64,000 bases of DNA from Thermofilum uzonense. Its GTDB lineage: Archaea > Thermoproteota > Thermoprotei > Thermofilales > Thermofilaceae. The DNA lies in the NCBI RefSeq assembly GCF_000993805.1, contig NZ_CP009961.1:1512453-1576452 (forward strand), read 5' to 3'. Made by a program: the position numbers and the translations under genes. The notes below the pieces were generated by a model, which saw nothing but the letters and a program-made list of their open reading frames with translations, did no database searches and had not been told where the DNA came from. This document shows positions 60,361 through 64,000 of the stretch, piece by piece. Numbering within the stretch: the stretch's first letter is position 1; each line of letters begins with the position of its first letter.

Positions 60361-61824
60361 ATGTCTCTCAAGAAAGTTGTCCTGATACGTCTGGGTGAGC
60401 TGACCATAAAAGGGCTTGCTACGCGAAAACACTTTGAAAACTTATTGAAGCGCAACATAATGGATGCTCTGAGACGTGCGGGTATTGAGGCGGAGTTAAG
60501 GAAGAAGTTCGGGCGTTTTTATATCTATGGGCCCTATGAATCTATAGACGTCTTGAGGAGAGTATTCGGAATAAAGTCCCTTTCCCCAGCTGTGGAGTAT
60601 GAGTTCAAGGACCTAGAAGACTTAATTGCGACTGCTGAGGAGTACTTCAAGGAGAAAGTACTAGGAAAGAGATTCGCCGTAAGGACAAGACGCGTAGGGT
60701 CCCATACGTTTAGCTCGATAGATGTCAACAGGCTTCTCGGCGAGAGGTTACTCAAATATGCTTCAAAAGTAGACCTTGAGAACCCTGAGGTCACAGCATA
60801 CGTCGAGGTTCGAGGTAACAAAGCCTATTTCTTCACTGAAATTATCAAGGCTTGGGGTGGATTACCTGTAGGAAGCGAGGGCAGGGTAATATCCCTGGTA
60901 TCCGGAGGCTTTGACTCGATTGTAGCATCCTGGTTGATGCTTAAGAGGGGCGCTGAAGTGGATTTTCTCTATCTTAACCTAGGGGGACCGGTCTCGAAAT
61001 GTTATGTATTGCGGGTTGTTAAGACGCTGGCTGACAATTGGTGCTATGGATATCATCCGAAACTATACATTGTCGACTTTACAACTGTGGTCCACGAACT
61101 TAAACAAAAGGTGAAGCCCGAGCTAATAGGGGTTGTCCTGAAGAGGCTTATGTATAGAGTCGCCAACAGAATCGCCCTGAAGACTGGTGCTGAGGGGATA
61201 GTAACTGGCGAGAATCTTGGACAGGTTTCTTCTCAGACTCTGGCTAATCTCAACGTGATAGATAAGTCATCAGACCTTATCGTCCTACGACCCGTAATAG
61301 CATACGACAAAGACGAGATAGTTGAGTTGGCTCGCAAGATAGGGACATATGAGGCCTCTAGCCAAGTCAAAGAGATATGCGGTGTTTACTCTTTCCATCC
61401 CACAACACATGCTAGGCTAGACGAAGTCCTTGAAGAAGAGGCAAAGATCGACGTAAGTGTTCTTGAAAAGTCATTGGATAATGTCGAGATAATAGACCTA
61501 CATAGCTCGTCTCCTATTGACGCGGGCTGCGGCACTAACTTCCAAGAGTTAGAGGTGGACGAAATACCTAGTAATGCTGTTGTTCTCGACGTTAGACCTC
61601 CAGAGAAGTATAGGTCTGGAAGAATCCCGGGAAGCATCAACGTAGACATATGGTCTCTCGAAGACTACGTAACCAGCCTAGGTAAAGAGAAGAAATACGT
61701 TGTTGTTTGTGATGAAGGAGGGTTAAGCCGGGAAGCTGCTTTTCTCTTAAGAAAAATGGGAGTAGATGCATACAGCCTTAGAGGTGGTCTGAGGCGCTAT
61801 TGGCGTGCAGGCGTAAAAAGCTGA
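60361..61824 (+). CDS. thiI: ThiI-type tRNA sulfurtransferase with rhodanese domain
   Basis: The protein has 487 residues. A ferredoxin-like/THUMP N-terminus (1-165) precedes the PP-loop ATPase SGGFDSIVASWLM near 181. A conserved Cys lies in KEICGVYSFHPTTHA near 340. A C-terminal rhodanese domain (about 400-487) carries VVVCDEGGLSREAAFLLRKM with its active-site Cys. It makes 4-thiouridine in tRNA, and in some organisms also supplies thiamine sulphur. The stop TGA lies at the junction with the TnpB element; the element may have supplied it. Confidence 0.93.
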   Translation: MSLKKVVLIRLGELTIKGLATRKHFENLLKRNIMDALRRAGIEAELRKKFGRFYIYGPYESIDVLRRVFGIKSLSPAVEYEFKDLEDLIATAEEYFKEKVLGKRFAVRTRRVGSHTFSSIDVNRLLGERLLKYASKVDLENPEVTAYVEVRGNKAYFFTEIIKAWGGLPVGSEGRVISLVSGGFDSIVASWLMLKRGAEVDFLYLNLGGPVSKCYVLRVVKTLADNWCYGYHPKLYIVDFTTVVHELKQKVKPELIGVVLKRLMYRVANRIALKTGAEGIVTGENLGQVSSQTLANLNVIDKSSDLIVLRPVIAYDKDEIVELARKIGTYEASSQVKEICGVYSFHPTTHARLDEVLEEEAKIDVSVLEKSLDNVEIIDLHSSSPIDAGCGTNFQELEVDEIPSNAVVLDVRPPEKYRSGRIPGSINVDIWSLEDYVTSLGKEKKYVVVCDEGGLSREAAFLLRKMGVDAYSLRGGLRRYWRAGVKS

Positions 61825-63253
61825 CCTCCTCCCCGCCCTGAAGGGCGAGGGTTCCCTCAGGACGGATCATGGGTTTGTGGTTTACCGCCTTCATTTTCAC
61901 CGCTTCATTGCTAGTGGGTGCACAACGCACCCACCCCGCTCCACTCGTCCAGCGGTAGACCACGGGCTGGGTCTTCAGCCCATTACCCCTATCCCTCACG
62001 GGGAGTTCCCCCCTGCTCCCAGATCCTAGGGACTCGGGGATATGTAGGGAGATATGTAGGATATTAATAGCACCGTTTAGGTCTGCGTTTATGACCTTCC
62101 CCGTGCGGGGACACCTGAACAAACCACGTTTAACACGCCCACCCTCGTGGGCTTCCCCGCACAAGGAACAGAGTTTGGAAGTGTTTGCCTCGCTCACTTT
62201 GACGACCTTGATACCTAGTTCCTCCCCTATTTCCTCGAAACGTTTTATGACGTAGTTGTAGTTCCAGAAGTTCGCGGTGAGTTTATTGCCGTGGTTCCTT
62301 GCGATCTCCTTTGGGTAGCCAACGACTACTTCCCTCACGCCCTTTCCTTGTAGCTCCTCCATCACCTTTCTCACCATACTGTTCAGAGCGTGTTTCAAGA
62401 ACCTCCTCCTCTTGTCGTAAAGCAGTTTCAGCTTCCTACTCCCCTTTTGCTTATGTCTAGCTAGAACCTTCTGGACTACGCTTATCCTCTTGCTGTAATA
62501 CTCATATAGAGAAAGCACGCTACCGCCCTTGAAGATGTACCACGTGCCGTCCTCGACGTAAACCGTGGCCAGGTTTACGATCCCTAAATCTACTGAAGCC
62601 CTCAGTTCGCCTTTATTTTCAGCTACATTTTTGACTTCGACTGGGATATATGCATACCAACTCCTCCTGGTTTTGTCGTAGATTATCTCCAGCCTCCCTT
62701 GTTTCCCATGCCACTTGAGTTTCCCCTTAAACTCTAGCGAGAGCTTGAAGTCCTTCAGGTAGATGGTTCTATCCTCCTCGTCCACCTCGTAGCGGTCGTT
62801 CCTCACGATGACGGCCAGCCTGTACTCGCCGTTTTCGTCCTTCCAATATCCTGGAGGTCTCGGTTTGAACCACTTTGGTAATTTCCCCTCCCTCTTCTCT
62901 CTAACTAACTCAAAGAAGCTCCTCCAAGCCTCAGCGTTTTTCCTAGCAACTTGTTGTGCATTAACCTTTAATATGTGCTTGTATCTCTCGTAGACCTCTT
63001 TTTCCGTCTTTGTAAAGTCTATCTTCCTCCTCTCCTTGAACTGCTGCATTCGCAGCCAGTTCACTGTGTTCCAGCACTTGGCCGTATGAACCGCTAGTTC
63101 AACGAGCCTCTCATGGACGTTCTTATCTACAACGAGTTTAACTATGTTGGTTCTCCTCGTCCTCTTTCTCCTTGAAGCCCTGGACTTCGCCCCACCCCCA
63201 CCCCCCTGGAGGGGCGGGGCCACCGCAATTCCGCTCTCTTTCTTCCTGCTCAT
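61778..63253 (-). CDS. tnpB: TnpB-type RNA-guided nuclease of an IS200/IS605-like element
   Basis: The frame has 491 residues. The N-terminal OrfB helix-turn-helix region (about 35-130) is followed by the RuvC-like core: ASVDLGIVNLATVY with the first Asp near 221, and NADLNGAINI with the third acidic residue near 390. The RuvC-II position reads VVVGYPKEI, with Gly where Glu is usual. The zinc site has CSLCG, but the second pair is only CPRTGK. The C-terminal portion (about 400-470, with VVYRWTSGAGW) follows. The last 15-16 residues are encoded inside thiI, beyond the element. No TnpA is present. Confidence 0.9.
   Translation of the reverse strand: MSRKKESGIAVAPPLQGGGGGAKSRASRRKRTRRTNIVKLVVDKNVHERLVELAVHTAKCWNTVNWLRMQQFKERRKIDFTKTEKEVYERYKHILKVNAQQVARKNAEAWRSFFELVREKREGKLPKWFKPRPPGYWKDENGEYRLAVIVRNDRYEVDEEDRTIYLKDFKLSLEFKGKLKWHGKQGRLEIIYDKTRRSWYAYIPVEVKNVAENKGELRASVDLGIVNLATVYVEDGTWYIFKGGSVLSLYEYYSKRISVVQKVLARHKQKGSRKLKLLYDKRRRFLKHALNSMVRKVMEELQGKGVREVVVGYPKEIARNHGNKLTANFWNYNYVIKRFEEIGEELGIKVVKVSEANTSKLCSLCGEAHEGGRVKRGLFRCPRTGKVINADLNGAINILHISLHIPESLGSGSRGELPVRDRGNGLKTQPVVYRWTSGAGWVRCAPTSNEAVKMKAVNHKPMIRPEGTLALQGGEEVSFLRLHANSASDHL
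61822..63253 (-). mobile_element. Solitary TnpB element (IS200/IS605 superfamily), inserted at the thiI stop
   Basis: The right end is near 61822-61850, where the GC-rich hairpin CGCCC-TGAA-GGGCG (61834-61847) resembles the conserved end structures of this superfamily. The left end is not clear, because the DNA beyond the tnpB start (63254 onwards) is very GC-rich. There is no Y1 transposase, so the element would depend on one elsewhere. Target duplication is not expected for this family. Confidence 0.7.
61826..61900 (-). ncRNA. Possible omega RNA / right-end structure of the TnpB element
   Basis: In related elements a guide (omega) RNA covers the 3' end of tnpB and the element end. Here the hairpin at 61834-61847 has an 5-bp stem and TGAA loop, extended by further G-C pairs, and it overlaps the tnpB 3' coding region. 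If an RNA is made, its guide part would lie in thiI sequence at or below about 61822. This is inferred from family knowledge; no transcript evidence exists. Confidence 0.35.
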
Positions 63254-63741
63254 CCCTTACTCACCCCTCTCGGGGGCCCGGGTTCCTCGGCGTGGAGCCG
63301 CCAACCGTGGCCAGCGTCCACGCGTCACAGCGTAGCCCGGGCTCCTGTACTGTTGCCCGGGGCCCCAGTGAAGGGGCGCAGGCCTGTAGGCCCGGGCCCC
63401 CCGAGGGGTGGTTACCCGGGAACCCTGCCCCAGACCCCTCCCCTCCCCCCTGTATCACTGCCCCGTCATGCCTGGACGCCCCCCGCGTCTCGGCGCCCAC
63501 GCAGCCCACCCGGGAGCCGCCCCCAGTGACAACCCCCCTCTTTACCCCCCACTCCCACCCATTCCAAACTCCGCGTGGGCTTAGCCGCGCCCAGGGGGCT
63601 TCAGGGGCTGTGGCCGGAGCCCTGGGGGCGGGCTGCCGGCCTGCTATTGGGGCGATCCTCTAGGCGGACACCCCCATGATGGCCGGGGGCACCCCGGTGA
63701 GGGGTAGCGGGCGCGCGCCCCTAGCGCCCGCCCCGCGACCG

Positions 63742-63768
63742 CCAAACCCCCTCAAAACACAAGCCTTT
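63742..63768 (-). repeat. Inverted copy of the 27-nt repeat, reading left
   Basis: Read on the minus strand it begins AAAGGCTTGTGTTTTGAG and ends GGGGGTTTGG. It matches the plus-strand copy at 63911-63937 at 25 of 27 positions. It lies directly upstream of the GC-rich block in the minus direction. Confidence 0.75.
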
Positions 63769-63910
63769 CCCAGCGCCCCCGTTTCGCCTCGGGCTACTCC
63801 GGGGGGCGCCCCTCGGGCCCTGCGGCCCACGGGGCCGGCGGGGCCCTCACAGGACCCTCCACCCCCTCACAAGGGGGTGCCACCACTAAAGGCGGGAGTG
63901 AAGGGTAAAA

Positions 63911-63937
63911 AAAGGCTTATGTTTTGAGGGGGTCTGG
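63911..63937 (+). repeat. Plus-strand copy of the 27-nt repeat, reading right
   Basis: It begins AAAGGCTTATGTTTTGAG and ends GGGGGTCTGG, and is preceded by an A-run (GGGTAAAA), so the whole has the look of an archaeal promoter (BRE followed by a TATA-like CTTATG). The minus-strand copy lies 142 bases to the left. Confidence 0.75.
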
Positions 63938-64000
63938 TTTCGGCCCATAGCATTTGCTGCGCCGGGCATGCGTGCCCCTCTCCCGCCCTGCTTTCTTTTC

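Larger units (their letters stand above)
63254..64000. other. GC-rich, hairpin-rich region without convincing genes
   Basis: By hand count, 63301-63420 is about 74% G+C, against roughly half elsewhere. Long open frames occur on both strands but have low-complexity Pro, Gly and Ala composition without a recognisable domain, so they are not annotated. Perfect hairpins include CCGGGG-GCA-CCCCGG (63683-63697), GCGGGCGC/GCGCCCGC (63707-63714 with 63724-63731), CACCCCC/GGGGGTG (63860-63866 with 63873-63879), and GGCCT-GT-AGGCC (63381-63392). A structured RNA, or the leader of an RNA operon beyond the window, is plausible. I found no conserved rRNA, SRP RNA or RNase P RNA motifs. Confidence 0.5.

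Noticed and set aside
60211-60432. 73-codon minus-strand frame overlapping the thiI start
   Set aside because: It crosses into thiI antisense and is in a different frame from the better supported 52-residue membrane protein.
63261-63509. 82-codon minus-strand frame next to tnpB
   Set aside because: Same low-complexity reason; no recognisable start region or conservation by eye.
63172-63663. 163-codon open frame on the plus strand in the GC-rich block
   Set aside because: Composition is Pro, Gly, Ser and Ala low-complexity, with no domain pattern. It overlaps the tnpB start region antisense, and such frames arise easily where stop codons are depleted by high GC.
1-64000. CRISPR arrays or long direct repeats
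   Set aside because: I saw no regularly spaced repeats on either strand; the only clear repeat pair is the 27-nt inverted repeat near the right edge.

Overview
The window looks like a chromosomal segment of a hyperthermophilic member of the Thermoproteota, most likely the Thermofilum lineage. This is an inference from gene content. It carries crenarchaeal-type components (a TFE-beta-like factor, a Rpo8-like subunit, family B polymerase, tRNA introns outside the anticodon loop) together with an archaeal histone, which is rare in Crenarchaeota but known in Thermofilum. Genes are dense, overlap by a few bases, are often preceded by AT-rich box A elements about 25-35 nt from the start codon, and sit on both strands.

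Layout. 1-900: end of a CBS-domain gene and two intron-bearing tRNAs (Met, Gly). 900-4140: two winged-helix-like proteins, an OB-fold protein, a HerA/VirB4-like ATPase and a PhoU/DUF47-like protein. 4141-12500: family B DNA polymerase, proteasome beta, an XRE-type regulator, Trm1, ribosomal L15e, and two RNase P proteins (Rpp30, Pop5). 12548-17131: PRPP synthetase, an eIF2B-like paralogue, ribose-1,5-bisphosphate isomerase, a phosphoribosyltransferase, a GINS subunit and aIF2-beta. 17118-22585: Nog1-like GTPase, fibrillarin, Nop5, Gar1, TFB and a coiled-coil protein. 22621-30740: hexulose-phosphate synthase, GPN GTPase, TFE-beta-like factor, ThpR, CCA-adding enzyme, atypical kinase, Lrp-like regulator, Rpo11 and an RNase III-like protein. 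29394-40510: GatDE, SRP19, S8e, archaeosine transglycosylase, Rpo8-like protein, histone, S17e, tRNA-Leu, L21e, Pus10, DUF655 and Rpo4. 40634-46505: tRNA-Asn with a T-loop intron, then a run of envelope-type proteins (surface protein, M48 peptidase, zinc-ribbon membrane protein, transglutaminase-like protein). 46609-56251: A-type ATPase genes in the order A-B-D-C-(acetyl-CoA synthetase)-I-K. 56592-61824: anaerobic ribonucleotide reductase, PPP phosphatase, a half-size EamA protein, a small membrane protein and ThiI. 61822-64000: a solitary TnpB element inserted at the thiI stop codon, followed by about 750 bp of very GC-rich, hairpin-rich DNA.

Most genes serve information processing: replication (PolB, GINS), transcription (TFB, TFE-beta, Rpo4, Rpo8, Rpo11), chromatin (histone), ribosome and snoRNP-like assembly (L15e, L21e, S8e, S17e, Nop5, fibrillarin, Gar1, Nog1), tRNA maturation and charging (RNase P, CCA enzyme, Trm1, TgtA, Pus10, ThiI, ThpR, GatDE) and proteolysis. 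A nucleotide and pentose group (Prs, R15P isomerase, PRT, HPS) links PRPP with ribulose phosphates.

The least explained parts are the GC-rich block at the right edge with its 27-nt inverted repeat, the non-canonical tRNA introns, the RNase III-like gene lacking an ordinary start codon, the catalytically altered eIF2B-like protein beside R15P isomerase, and the very large ATPase I subunit.
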